NCBI RefSeq assembly: GCF_023701485.1
Contig: NZ_JAMQBK010000039.1
Location: forward strand, 62,001 to 126,000
Origin: Aporhodopirellula aestuarii
Lineage (GTDB): Bacteria; Planctomycetota; Planctomycetia; Pirellulales; Pirellulaceae
Reading direction: 5' to 3'
DNA: 64,000 nucleotides
Below are positions 27,399 through 36,290 of the stretch, piece after piece. A program made the translations under genes and the position numbers. The notes beneath the pieces are model-generated. The model did no database searches. It was not told the origin of the DNA and worked only from the letters and a program-made list of their open reading frames with translations. Positions within the stretch are counted from its first letter, which is position 1; every line of letters begins with the position of its first letter.

Positions 27399-28142
27399 AT
27401 GAGCAAGTTTCGTTTCGTCCGAAAGAACGGAAAGGTCCTCGGACCGTTGACCTCCGACCGCATCAACCATCTATTTTCCGAAGGTAAGCTCGCGCCCGAC
27501 GACGAACTGGGCGAAAACCATGACGGACCGTGGCAAAGCATGACGACGCTTCATGAACGAATCGAGCGGACCAAAAAGAAGAAGCAGGCCGAAGCGGAAA
27601 AACGTCGTGCTTTGCGGCATTCCACTCCTAGCGAGGTGCCCGCCATTCCGGATGTCAACGAACCGACTCAAAACCTCGAAGCGTCCGAAGCGTCCGAAGC
27701 GTCCGAAGCGTCCGAAGCGTCCGATGCGTCCGATGCGTCCGATGCGCTCGCGAGCATTGCGGATTCCCCAGGTCCGCCAGCCACCTACATCCCAACTGCA
27801 ATGGTTTCCTCGCCAGCAGTTGCCGTAACACAACAGCGATCGGCAACTTCGCCAAGTACTTGGTTAACGAACGTGCTGCTGGGAATGATCTTGCTTGTCG
27901 GCACTTTAATCGCAGTGCTCCTCGCTTCGCAATTCTTAGGAGTGTCCGAGACTGCCACCAAGGCAGCGCGAACACGATGGGAATACCAAATTGCAGCGCC
28001 GAACGACGAACTACTTGAATCACGACTTAGATCGCTTGGTGACGCCGGGTGGGAACTTGTCAACGCGCGGCGTGCTACATCCGAGTTCGGTTCAGCGAAA
28101 TATGAAATGATCTTTCGTCGCCCAAAACAAGATGGCGGATAG
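27399..28142 (+). CDS. GYF_2 and DUF4177 membrane protein
   Basis: 247 aa. A GYF_2 domain (FRFVRKNGKVLGPLTSDRIN, about 3-50) is followed by a charged stretch, a low-complexity Glu-Ala-Ser/Asp-Ala-Ser linker (about 95-117), one span (about 155-177, VLLGMILLVGTLIAVLLA) and a C-terminal DUF4177-type module (RWEYQIA then LGDAGWELVNA, about 190-245). It is transcribed away from the GTPase operon and shares the GYF_2 domain with its fourth gene, so it may be an accessory part of the same system. The linker is encoded by a 9-bp tandem repeat. Confidence 0.78.
   Translation: MSKFRFVRKNGKVLGPLTSDRINHLFSEGKLAPDDELGENHDGPWQSMTTLHERIERTKKKKQAEAEKRRALRHSTPSEVPAIPDVNEPTQNLEASEASEASEASEASDASDASDALASIADSPGPPATYIPTAMVSSPAVAVTQQRSATSPSTWLTNVLLGMILLVGTLIAVLLASQFLGVSETATKAARTRWEYQIAAPNDELLESRLRSLGDAGWELVNARRATSEFGSAKYEMIFRRPKQDGG
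27681..27743 (+). repeat. 9-bp tandem repeat, 7 units, coding
   Basis: Four GCGTCCGAA units followed by three GCGTCCGAT units, in frame, encoding the Glu/Asp-Ala-Ser linker. Length change by slippage would keep the frame. Confidence 0.95.
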
Positions 28143-28242
28143 TGACCTGAGACGGCGCCAGTGCGAGCCCATTGTCCCGATGAAGCCGTGGTCAAGACTG
28201 CTGGAACCTAACAACTCTACAAAAACGAAAGGTTAGATCGAG

Positions 28243-28419
28243 ATGGAAATCGTTCGAATACTGGGAAAGATCTTGGGTGACGTGCCGACAGCGACGGCGA
28301 TCCTGGATCGGTTCCTGTACTATCCGGAGATCGTGACCATCACCGGCAAAGGTTATCGGCTGAAGGATCACGCGATGACTTCACGCGAGGCCAAAACGCC
28401 CATAAGTGGCAGGTTATAA
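28243..28419 (+). pseudogene. istB: C-terminal fragment of IS21-type helper ATPase IstB
   Basis: A 58-codon frame begins at ATG 28243. It contains PTATAILDRFLYYPEIVTIT and GKGYRLKD, the C-terminal end of IstB, the ATPase that helps IS21 transposition. The Walker motifs and the whole N-terminal part are missing, and the end diverges from IstB. It is a relic, not a working gene; no istA is nearby. Confidence 0.75.
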
Positions 28420-28453
28420 ATCGCCTGGTGACAATAGAGATAACTATCGCGGA

Positions 28454-30925
28454 TCAATACTCATCGAATGGATCAAATCCTCCTCCAAATGGATCTTGAG
28501 TGTTCTCTTGTTCGCGTTGCAGGTTACGAGTTCTCAGCAACTCCATTTCAACGAGCTTAGATAGATTGGTCGCAGCATCGTGCACGCCGTCGCCGTTTGA
28601 CGGAATTGCAAGCTTGAGAGCAACCAAGTCCAATTTCTCGCATTCCTTCAGCAATTCCAAACGTTCTGCTATGCCTAGTGATGCGGGACTACTGCGGTAC
28701 ATCGTCCATTTCGCCAAAGCCAGCTCATAGTAGGCACGAGAGAAGTCAGCTTTTGCCTTTTCCGAAACTACGTCATCTGCAACTCGTAGGTAATCGGCAA
28801 CTGCATGGGACCAGTCCAAAACTCGTGCATAGGCTCGTCCACGAGCTTGATAAAAACTGCGATTATGCAACCCCGACTCGATGGTTTCATTGCAGGCTCT
28901 AACAACCTGCTGGTATTTGCCCTCTGCCCATAACTGCCGAATGGATCGCATGGCGGATTGCATATCGCTTTCGATCGGACTGGGCGATGCGGATTCCGAT
29001 ACAACTTTCAATTGATTGTCGGATGATCCTGAACCCGTAGAGATTGCTTGCGGAATAACGGTTTCATTTCCTGTAGTTGTCTTATGATGTGCAGCGTTCG
29101 AGACTTCCTTCTCGTTACCTCGACGCTCGGCATCGACGGTTTCATTCGAGCGAGGAACCGTCGGTGTGTAGATATCCCACGACGGATCGTGTTGCTTTTG
29201 CGTCAATTCGACTCTGTGCTGTCGGTTCATCAGGTGATCGGCGATGACTGCGATCAGGCAACCGGCAACGACTACGATGGGAATAGCACTAACAAATCCG
29301 ATCGCGCTCAGCATGGTCCAATGATGCCTAGACCCTGTTGAACTATGCTGGCTTACATTTTGTGCGTGCGTACTGTTTGGGGAACTGCTTGCCCCCGAGC
29401 TGTTGGCCTCGATTGAGGCGAACGTCTCATTGATAAGACACGAAGTTTGTTCTGATTGAGCGGGCCGTTCTGATTGAGCTTGTTGATTATCTCGCGTTGG
29501 CGTCTCAGCGGCGTTCCCCAATTCTTTGATCTCCACCTCCGGCTGGGCGATACCGACGTCGACTGCGGTCGACGCCGCGTCTGTTTCTTCGGGCACATCT
29601 CGGAATAGTTCAGCCGACAACTCATCAGTCGTTGGAAGGTCAATCGAGGCTTCGTGTTTCGCTGCGGCTGTATCCAACGCTTCTCCAAGAATTTCTTTCT
29701 CCACTGAAGCGGTTTCCTCACCTAGCCGCAGGCTTTCACGTCGTTGTAATAGATAACGCCGTTTGTTGTCAGAGAGTGGACCATCGGCCATTGCTGCTCC
29801 TAGCGCCTCCGTATAAGCACGCATCGCGGCACTATTATTACCAACGGAGCATTCTTCTCTGCGTCCTAGGATTGCGGCACCCAGAACCGTCGCGAAATCA
29901 CCCGACGCCCACGTGTAGGTACGTTGCGGAGCGAGCTGTTCGATGCTTTCTTTGAGTCCCGCGAGTTGGGAAGTGCCGCCAACTAATATGATGGAGGGTG
30001 CGTCGACACCTGCTTTACTGCACTTGTTGATGTATTCTGTGAGCGCCTCATTTGCTTTGGTCGTGAAATCTTCTGCGGCTGATTGAAAGATACGCCGAGG
30101 AATCTGATGGGATTTGCCTTTGAAGACCAGTGTCGCAACATCCAGGCCGCGTGAGTAGAACAGCTTGAGTGACTGCATTTTGACGAGGAAACTCTCGCGA
30201 ACTCGCGAAAGTACCGCGACTGTTGATTCGTTCTTCTGAGAATTCAACAGAGCGGCAAACGCTTGGTCGTCAATATCGTTGCCGCCGACCATTAACCCCG
30301 ACGGGAGCACGTCGCTATGAGGTAAGAAACGATCGTCGTCCCAACTGACGAGTGAGAAATCGGTCGTTCCACCTCCAATGTCACAGACGACAATGTGATC
30401 AGCCGGACGCTGGTGCACTTCACTTGCCCAAGCCCGCGCGGCCGCACTGGCTTCGTCCACTAAGCCAACCTGGGTAAAGCCTGCTGCAATTGCGGCATCC
30501 TCCAAACACTTCCGCTGACGCGGGGAAAACAGCACCGGCACCGCGATGGTGCATGTGTTGATCGCGCAACCATGAAAAACTTCTGATTCACATCGCTGGC
30601 GAATTTCTGCAAATAGTTTGGTTACTAATTCTTCCCTGGTAGGGGTGAGACGTCCTGGGCCGATGAGCTTGACACCAGGGCTGCCAATTTCTCGCTTAAG
30701 TCCACGAACGATGCCGCCAGGATCTTGGTCAATCATCAGCATCGCATCGTCGCCGATCGTGACCACACCAGCACCTTCGACAGGCACATGAAACACCGAC
30801 GGGATGATGTCCCGGTACTCCTTACCAAGACTAATCAATCTCGGTTCGTCTCGTTTCTCGTCGTAATACGCGACCTTGGTTCGGGTGGTGCCGAAATCAA
30901 TCGCGATTGTTGGTCCGTGGTTCAT
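28454..30925 (-). CDS. Hsp70-like ATPase with membrane span and TPR-like end
   Basis: 823 aa. The N-terminal 360 residues are an actin/Hsp70-type ATPase: phosphate-1 IAIDFGTTRTKVAYYD, phosphate-2 VVCDIGGGTTDFSL, and the adenosine motif ILVGGTSQLAGLK. The usual Hsp70 substrate domain is absent. Instead there is an acidic linker, one span (about 548-572) and a C-terminal helical part resembling TPR repeats (about 655-745). It is therefore not a general chaperone DnaK. The start overlaps the end of the dynamin-like gene upstream by 4 bp; it closes a peptidase-dynamin-dynamin-Hsp70 operon. Confidence 0.83.
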   Translation of the reverse strand: MNHGPTIAIDFGTTRTKVAYYDEKRDEPRLISLGKEYRDIIPSVFHVPVEGAGVVTIGDDAMLMIDQDPGGIVRGLKREIGSPGVKLIGPGRLTPTREELVTKLFAEIRQRCESEVFHGCAINTCTIAVPVLFSPRQRKCLEDAAIAAGFTQVGLVDEASAAARAWASEVHQRPADHIVVCDIGGGTTDFSLVSWDDDRFLPHSDVLPSGLMVGGNDIDDQAFAALLNSQKNESTVAVLSRVRESFLVKMQSLKLFYSRGLDVATLVFKGKSHQIPRRIFQSAAEDFTTKANEALTEYINKCSKAGVDAPSIILVGGTSQLAGLKESIEQLAPQRTYTWASGDFATVLGAAILGRREECSVGNNSAAMRAYTEALGAAMADGPLSDNKRRYLLQRRESLRLGEETASVEKEILGEALDTAAAKHEASIDLPTTDELSAELFRDVPEETDAASTAVDVGIAQPEVEIKELGNAAETPTRDNQQAQSERPAQSEQTSCLINETFASIEANSSGASSSPNSTHAQNVSQHSSTGSRHHWTMLSAIGFVSAIPIVVVAGCLIAVIADHLMNRQHRVELTQKQHDPSWDIYTPTVPRSNETVDAERRGNEKEVSNAAHHKTTTGNETVIPQAISTGSGSSDNQLKVVSESASPSPIESDMQSAMRSIRQLWAEGKYQQVVRACNETIESGLHNRSFYQARGRAYARVLDWSHAVADYLRVADDVVSEKAKADFSRAYYELALAKWTMYRSSPASLGIAERLELLKECEKLDLVALKLAIPSNGDGVHDAATNLSKLVEMELLRTRNLQREQENTQDPFGGGFDPFDEY

Positions 30926-32646
30926 GAAGCGATCTTCTCGCGTTGGCCCGACAATTCAATGTGATGATAGAGCTGTTCGAGCCGGTCGATCGCATGCTGG
31001 CACGTATGATGAGTTCTCGGCGATCCCTTGTCCACGTAACCACGCAGCGTTCCAACCAATTCGACGATCGCCTCGGACGGGTTGCGTGATCGGTGCAACC
31101 CTCGCATACGCTCGCCAACGGACACGCCGTGTTGTCCGAACACGTATCGAAGCGTGTCTCGTAACTCGGCCGGTAATTCGTCTAGCTGTGATTCGGCAAT
31201 CGCTTCAATCCCGGCCAGATCTCCGTCGCACCCGTCATGAATCGTTTGGAGCGTCTCGAATCGCTCACCGAGGGTCTCGAGCGTGTCCGTTAGCTTTTCG
31301 AGCTGAGACTCGATAACCTGCTGTGATTCCTGCGTGTGGCGGACAACGCTCTGTAGATCGGTGTCGCCGAGTTCGATCCTCTGTTGCAACAAAGCCAAAA
31401 CGTTTGAAGAGCGATTCAAGTTGGTCTTGAGTTTCTCTGTTTCGTTTTGCAGGCGGGTCATTGCCAGTTGGCACGGTTGGCTTGCCCTCGTGGTCAGTCG
31501 CAACATTTTGATCGCGCGGCTGCGTGAGAAAAACCGTTGTTCCAAAATCTGCTTCAGGTCGTCGATTTGACTTATGGCTCGAACTCGCTGGCGTAGTTCG
31601 TTGATGCTGGTGCCTTGAACATTGGCCGCGATACCGATAATTGTCCGCAACGATGGCCAGGGCACCCCAAGCAAAAGCAAGTCCTTTCGTTCGGCGACAG
31701 CTACTGAGCACTCCGGTAACTCTCGCACGAACGCTCGTTCATGTCGTAACATTTTCTCACGAATAGAATCGTTATCGGGTTTCCCGAGTTCGAGGATTGT
31801 TTGCCAGTGACGATCGTTCAAACTGAAAACGGCTCGGGCAAGTGGAGCACTCACCGGTAGAACAGTGGCAAGATGTTCGGACAGCGACGCGGCGATCTTG
31901 CTCGCCTTCCGGTCTCGCTCGTCGAGTAAGTCGTCCGTATTGAGTGTTTCCCATTTGTGCAAAACAGCGATGCTGTTGTAGTTCGACGAACCGGGCAAAC
32001 GGGTTGCGTTCCTGAATGCGTCCAAAAATTGATCGTCGGTTTCCCGAGCCACTGGCATAATCACATAGACAATCGCATCGGCTTGGAGGCCAAGTTGCTG
32101 AGTTTGATCGGCACAGCGTTCTGCGTTTTTATCGTTGGCTCCGTTGATTCCGATAAAAGACTCGGTTGCGGATTCATGGGCAGCGATAACACTCCGCAGT
32201 CCGGGCGTATCAACAATGCTAGCGATCTTCAGAAACGCGGCGTCATCGAATAGCTCGATCGACCGTGTGTTGGCGGCAAGTTCCGAATCGCCGGTCCATT
32301 TGTCGAGTTCGCCCCGAGGGATTGTCTCGGGCGGTCGGTCACGCCAATGAACTCTCGCGATATTCGGATCGGTCCCATGGTGAATCCAATTGACCGTCGC
32401 AGTCGTCTCGGTCACGCCCGTGATCGCAATATCTTTTTCTAATAGGGCGTTTATGAGGGAGCTTTTGCCGACTCGCATTTGCCCAACGATTGCCACGGTG
32501 AAGGGTTTGTCAATGTCGGCCCTCAAGCCGGTCACTTGCGCAACAAGGTCGGAGGTGATCGAGTGGCGGCCGAGCAATCCAGGTATCTCGTCGCAGACTT
32601 TTTTGACATACTGCTGAACGTCATTGAGATCGAATACAAGCATCAA
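30922..32646 (-). CDS. dynamin-like GTPase (second of pair)
   Basis: 574 aa. G1 GQMRVGKSS (about residues 55-63), the switch Thr in ETTATVNW, G3 DTPGLRS (about 142-148) and a G4-like HKWETL fit the dynamin-family GTPase domain. The rest is helical with heptad patterns (about 350-500), the expected stalk. No clear membrane span is visible, unlike its partner. Three bp separate it from the first dynamin gene and it overlaps the Hsp70 gene. Paired bacterial dynamins usually work as hetero-oligomers on membranes. Confidence 0.83.
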   Translation of the reverse strand: MMLVFDLNDVQQYVKKVCDEIPGLLGRHSITSDLVAQVTGLRADIDKPFTVAIVGQMRVGKSSLINALLEKDIAITGVTETTATVNWIHHGTDPNIARVHWRDRPPETIPRGELDKWTGDSELAANTRSIELFDDAAFLKIASIVDTPGLRSVIAAHESATESFIGINGANDKNAERCADQTQQLGLQADAIVYVIMPVARETDDQFLDAFRNATRLPGSSNYNSIAVLHKWETLNTDDLLDERDRKASKIAASLSEHLATVLPVSAPLARAVFSLNDRHWQTILELGKPDNDSIREKMLRHERAFVRELPECSVAVAERKDLLLLGVPWPSLRTIIGIAANVQGTSINELRQRVRAISQIDDLKQILEQRFFSRSRAIKMLRLTTRASQPCQLAMTRLQNETEKLKTNLNRSSNVLALLQQRIELGDTDLQSVVRHTQESQQVIESQLEKLTDTLETLGERFETLQTIHDGCDGDLAGIEAIAESQLDELPAELRDTLRYVFGQHGVSVGERMRGLHRSRNPSEAIVELVGTLRGYVDKGSPRTHHTCQHAIDRLEQLYHHIELSGQREKIAS

Positions 32647-32649
32647 ACA

Positions 32650-34563
32650 TCACGCCTTCATCGTCGGGAACGCCCGTCGAAGCTCAGTGAGGTGTTTGCC
32701 GACCAGCATCATCTCGGCTCGAAGCTTCGCTACGACTTCTTGGGACTCTGCATGGGTCCGACCAGCAGCGGCTTTGGCATCGTCAAGATCGCGTTGCAAG
32801 TCAGCACGCATCTGCGATGTCGCCGCTTCGAACAGACCGTTGAGTCCCTTACTGCATTTGTCAGCACGATCTTCGAAATCACGCACCACCGAACGTCTCA
32901 CTTGGCTCAATTGATCGGCAAGAATTCCACGAAGTTTAGTGAACGCTTGTGCGTTGCGGTTTTCTGCCATCACACGTCCGGTTTCCGACGCACCGTAAAG
33001 TCCAAAGGCCGCCGCCACTAGCGAAAGTGCACCGACCGGCGGAAAAATGGCACTAATTACCATGGACGAAAGGTAGTAACCAGCGACTCCCGCGAAGGCA
33101 ATGTTCCGGGTTGATTCGAACACGCTAGTCGATGATAGATCAAGCGTAGTCACCTTCCGGAACTGTATGTCTCTCGAATGTGAGCTTCCGCTTCCTGATA
33201 CATCGCCAGTTGCTTTAACATTGAGTGCCTTCTGAGCTTGTCCAACGGCGTTCTCGAATCCCGAACTGAATTTGTCAAACACTTCTTTACTCGCTTCAGC
33301 ACAACGTTCCATAAAGTCCTGCTGGATCATTTTCAAATTCTCTTGCATTTCGTCCGCCGTGAACCCCCGATAAGCACTGACGAAGTCGGCCAGCAGATTG
33401 CCCGATGGTTGTAGTAAGCTTTCGAGTTCATCAAGTGAGTCGCGGGAAATTTTCCCAACCGTCTCGTTAGTTGAGGCCACGAGCGGTTTGAAAATGTTTA
33501 ATTCCCAATCGTTGAACTTGCTAATCGCTTCTCGGCGTTGTGTTTCGATCTCTTGAATTTTGCCGCTGGTGGTTTCACTCGCAAGCGAGAGACGAATGTC
33601 CATCTCATGGCTGACTTTGCTCGCAATCCGGGCCCAGTCGACAGCGGCCTTCGCTGCGAGGAAACGTTCTTTTGACGGCAACAAGGTTTGCGCGACGAAT
33701 CGCATCAGCGGCGGATATCCCGAATCCTCCAGCTCTTCAAGATCGAATTCTTCGTCGGCGAAGTTTTTCGTGCTGGCACTGACAGGGAAGTAAACGATGC
33801 GATCATCCGTGAGCCCCAGTTCGGACTTCAAAATTGTCTTGTTGCGGTCTTCCCAACCTCGCCACAATTCTTCGCTGGCAGCGTCAATCTTGGTCTGGAC
33901 GAAAAGTAGCTTGACAGCGAATTTTTCGGTCAAGTCCCGCAGGAAAGCAATCTCATCCGCACTCATGACAGATTCGACCGAATCAACGACGAAGAGGATC
34001 GCATCGGCGTTCGGGGCAAAACGCCAAGTGATGTCGCGATGGGCCTTGAAGAGACCACCGACACCGGGAGTATCGACGATCACCAACCCCGACTGTAGCA
34101 ACGGATTAGGCAGTTCGACCGCAATGAAATCAACTCTCTTTTCGTTGTTGGGATTCCCTTTTTCGGTGCCGTAGTCCATGAGTTGATCGGGTTGCACGAC
34201 TAGTGGTGCGACAGGCTGGCCGGTTTCGCCGTCGTCAAAAAAGAAGACTTTAAATTGTTTCTTCGGACCGTAGAGAATCTTGAAGACAATCGAGGTCGCG
34301 ATGTCCGAGTCGGTCGGCAGCAATTCCGGTTCGCTCAAGAAGGCATTGATGAAGGAGCTTTTTCCTTTCTTGATTTCCCCCATGACAACCAACCGAAACA
34401 CACCGCAGTTGAGACGTTTAAGGCCGGCGATCGCATCATCCAATTGCGACGTGTTGACGTACTCTTCGGCGAACGGAACCAACGAAGTCGCTACGTGGTT
34501 GACAACGGAGCGGAAATCGATCGAGTCGGGTTGGCTTGTTTGCGCGGTGGTGCTGGTGTTCAC
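32650..34563 (-). CDS. dynamin-like GTPase with membrane hairpin (first of pair)
   Basis: 637 aa. G1 GEIKKGKSS (about residues 63-71), G3 DTPGVGG (about 160-166) and G4 VQTKID (about 232-237) define the GTPase domain. A hydrophobic hairpin at about 485-525 (VAGYYLSSMVISAIFPPVGA then LSLVAAAFGLYG) matches the membrane paddle of bacterial dynamins. Helical stalk regions lie on either side. Such proteins remodel or protect membranes, for example under phage attack or antibiotic stress; the specific role here is unknown. It lies 62 bp downstream of the C39-like peptidase gene. Confidence 0.85.
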   Translation of the reverse strand: MNTSTTAQTSQPDSIDFRSVVNHVATSLVPFAEEYVNTSQLDDAIAGLKRLNCGVFRLVVMGEIKKGKSSFINAFLSEPELLPTDSDIATSIVFKILYGPKKQFKVFFFDDGETGQPVAPLVVQPDQLMDYGTEKGNPNNEKRVDFIAVELPNPLLQSGLVIVDTPGVGGLFKAHRDITWRFAPNADAILFVVDSVESVMSADEIAFLRDLTEKFAVKLLFVQTKIDAASEELWRGWEDRNKTILKSELGLTDDRIVYFPVSASTKNFADEEFDLEELEDSGYPPLMRFVAQTLLPSKERFLAAKAAVDWARIASKVSHEMDIRLSLASETTSGKIQEIETQRREAISKFNDWELNIFKPLVASTNETVGKISRDSLDELESLLQPSGNLLADFVSAYRGFTADEMQENLKMIQQDFMERCAEASKEVFDKFSSGFENAVGQAQKALNVKATGDVSGSGSSHSRDIQFRKVTTLDLSSTSVFESTRNIAFAGVAGYYLSSMVISAIFPPVGALSLVAAAFGLYGASETGRVMAENRNAQAFTKLRGILADQLSQVRRSVVRDFEDRADKCSKGLNGLFEAATSQMRADLQRDLDDAKAAAGRTHAESQEVVAKLRAEMMLVGKHLTELRRAFPTMKA

Positions 34564-34625
34564 TAGTTGTTTCGGGACAGGGTTTGGGAAGCAATAAACT
34601 CTGATTAAGGAAGAATAAGGGCCCT

Positions 34626-35474
34626 TTAGATCTGGCGAGCCAGTGAACTTCGTTCGTCGTCATTCAAGTCTTGGATCGTTTGCGAACACGCCTTCACGAC
34701 GGATGCGGCGTATCCTTCGAGCATGCCGCCGCTGTCCATAAGCCGATCAGAGACTTGGTCGACGTTCTTGGTGAAATGTTCGAAAGCGAGGCCGCGTGCC
34801 TCTCGAAACGATTCCCAAAACTTCGAGTCCATGTACATGCCATCGGACTCGTTGAAACCATTACCCAACACCGGATCGGCTCCCAATGCGGGCGGTGGAT
34901 TGTCGGTCGCGACGTAGAACTGGTCGGAGTCGTTCCAAGCATCGATGAAGCGGTCAAGTGGAACTCGCATGCCCGCACCTTCGGGGTGTCCGGGGTCATT
35001 GATCACCGCGATTGGATTGGACGGGTCCGACATGTCCAGACCATTGATCACAACGGCATGGTCGGGGGTCTGGCCTTGAAAGCGATCTTCAAGCACCGAA
35101 TCGGTGCCCCACAATTCACCACCATCGACGGCGACGATCACCTTGCGACCATGTGCGAGATCATTTAGTAGGTTATCGACGCCGATCGATTCATGAGTTG
35201 CAACGCCGTGGCCTTCGAGCAATCGCCCGAGGTCGTCCATCCTGGTTCCGGAATTGGTGAGGAATCCAGCCGAAGTTGCTTCGTAGACAAGATCGGCTTC
35301 GCTGATGATGACACCGAATTGTTCGAGAATCATCTGCTGCGAGACGACAGCACACGTGTAACTCGTGGTCTGCTGACGCCATCCCTGGGTATCGGCTGCG
35401 AATGGATCGTGTTCGGCAAAACCGAAGTTGGGCGAGAGAAAGTCGGCATCCGGTGCGAAATCATCAAACAACAT
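34626..35474 (-). CDS. C39-like cysteine peptidase
   Basis: 282 aa from ATG 35474, which has AAGGAA upstream; ATG 35498 would add 8 residues. Papain-like C39 features: the nucleophile in TTSYTCAVVSQQMIL, the general-base His in DHAVVINGLD, and the Asn/Asp in INDPGHPEG. There is no signal peptide or transporter domain, so the enzyme is probably cytoplasmic. The last 80 residues are helical without known motif. It is the first gene of the operon with two dynamins and an Hsp70-like protein, so it may process or be released by that module (inference). Confidence 0.75.
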   Translation of the reverse strand: MLFDDFAPDADFLSPNFGFAEHDPFAADTQGWRQQTTSYTCAVVSQQMILEQFGVIISEADLVYEATSAGFLTNSGTRMDDLGRLLEGHGVATHESIGVDNLLNDLAHGRKVIVAVDGGELWGTDSVLEDRFQGQTPDHAVVINGLDMSDPSNPIAVINDPGHPEGAGMRVPLDRFIDAWNDSDQFYVATDNPPPALGADPVLGNGFNESDGMYMDSKFWESFREARGLAFEHFTKNVDQVSDRLMDSGGMLEGYAASVVKACSQTIQDLNDDERSSLARQI

Positions 35475-35498
35475 TTTGGTTTCCTTGATCGAATACAT

Positions 35499-35680
35499 TT
35501 TCCGGGCAATGATGGACAGTTTAGCACCCCCCGGTTTGCGGTGGTATCTCCAGAAAAGAAACTTCTGCTACGTCCCCAAAACCGCTGAATTTCCGTCTCT
35601 TCCTCGCTACGTATAGGTGACGGTGGCAGCGTAGCTGCCGGCAATTACCTATTCCTCGTTTTTCAGACGGAGGTGCGACC
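35499..35680. promoter_or_regulatory. divergent promoter region between two modules
   Basis: About 180 bp between the minus-strand peptidase-dynamin operon and the plus-strand DUF1257 cluster; it should contain both promoters. No specific operator was recognised. Confidence 0.4.
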
Positions 35681-36049
35681 ATGTCGCATGTAGTGCAGAT
35701 TGAGACCCAAGTTCGGGACGCTACGGCGGTTCGGGCTGGGTGTAGTCGACTCGGGCTCGACGAGCCGGTCGAAGGTGAGGTGAGGTTGTTTAGCGAGACC
35801 GTGATGGGGCTGGCTGTACAGCTTCGTGAGTGGCGTTTTCCGGTGGTATTTGATCTTAGCACTGGGAAGTCTCGGTTCGACAACTACCAGGGCCATTGGG
35901 GCAAGCGAGAGCGTCTCGATGAGTTCTTGCAGGCATACGCGGTGGAGAAGACGAAGATCGAAGCTCGGCGGAAGGGATACTCCGTCGTTGAGCAAATGCT
36001 CGCCGATGGATCGATCAAACTCGCCCTGAGTGTGGGAGCGTCGACATGA
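35681..36049 (+). CDS. DUF1257 (Ycf35-like) protein
   Basis: 122 aa. The N-terminus MSHVVQIETQVRDATAV and the GLAVQLREWRFPVVFDL region match DUF1257, related to Ycf35 of cyanobacteria and plastids. A strong GGAGG lies before the ATG. It is followed with a 4-bp overlap by a DUF2997 gene and then by an AAA ATPase of Ycf46 type; the three form a recurrent cluster. Function is not established. Confidence 0.88.
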   Translation: MSHVVQIETQVRDATAVRAGCSRLGLDEPVEGEVRLFSETVMGLAVQLREWRFPVVFDLSTGKSRFDNYQGHWGKRERLDEFLQAYAVEKTKIEARRKGYSVVEQMLADGSIKLALSVGAST

Positions 36050-36234
36050 AAACCATCGAAGTAATCGTCAGCCCCGACGGATCGTCGCGGGTCGAGACCA
36101 ACGGTTTCACCGGATCGGATTGCCGACAGGCGAGCGAGTTCCTCGAACACGCTCTCGGCTCGCGATCGAGCGAGCGCCTGAAGGCCGAGTTCCATCAGGC
36201 CGATACGAAGGTCCAACAACATGCCCGGCAGTGA
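36046..36234 (+). CDS. DUF2997 protein
   Basis: 62 aa. MKTIEVIVSPDGSSRVETNG followed by FTGSDCRQAS and a helical end is the DUF2997 pattern, the regular companion of DUF1257. ATGA overlap with the upstream gene shows translational coupling. Its last codons form the left arm of a terminator-like hairpin. Confidence 0.88.
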   Translation: MKTIEVIVSPDGSSRVETNGFTGSDCRQASEFLEHALGSRSSERLKAEFHQADTKVQQHARQ

Positions 36235-36259
36235 TCGTCACTGACCGGGCTTTTCTTTT
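36223..36259 (+). terminator. terminator or attenuator inside the cluster
   Basis: GCCCGG (36223-36228), inner CAGTGA/TCACTG, CCGGGC (36245-36250), then TTTTCTTTT. It lies between DUF2997 and the AAA ATPase gene, so part of the transcripts should stop here. Confidence 0.75.
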
Positions 36260-36290
36260 GTCCATTCACAAACACGAAGGAACTCAATAC

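Noticed and set aside
36030-36290. Longer start for the AAA ATPase
   Set aside because: It overlaps the DUF2997 gene and the terminator hairpin; ATG 36291 has a good ribosome binding site and family-like N-terminus.
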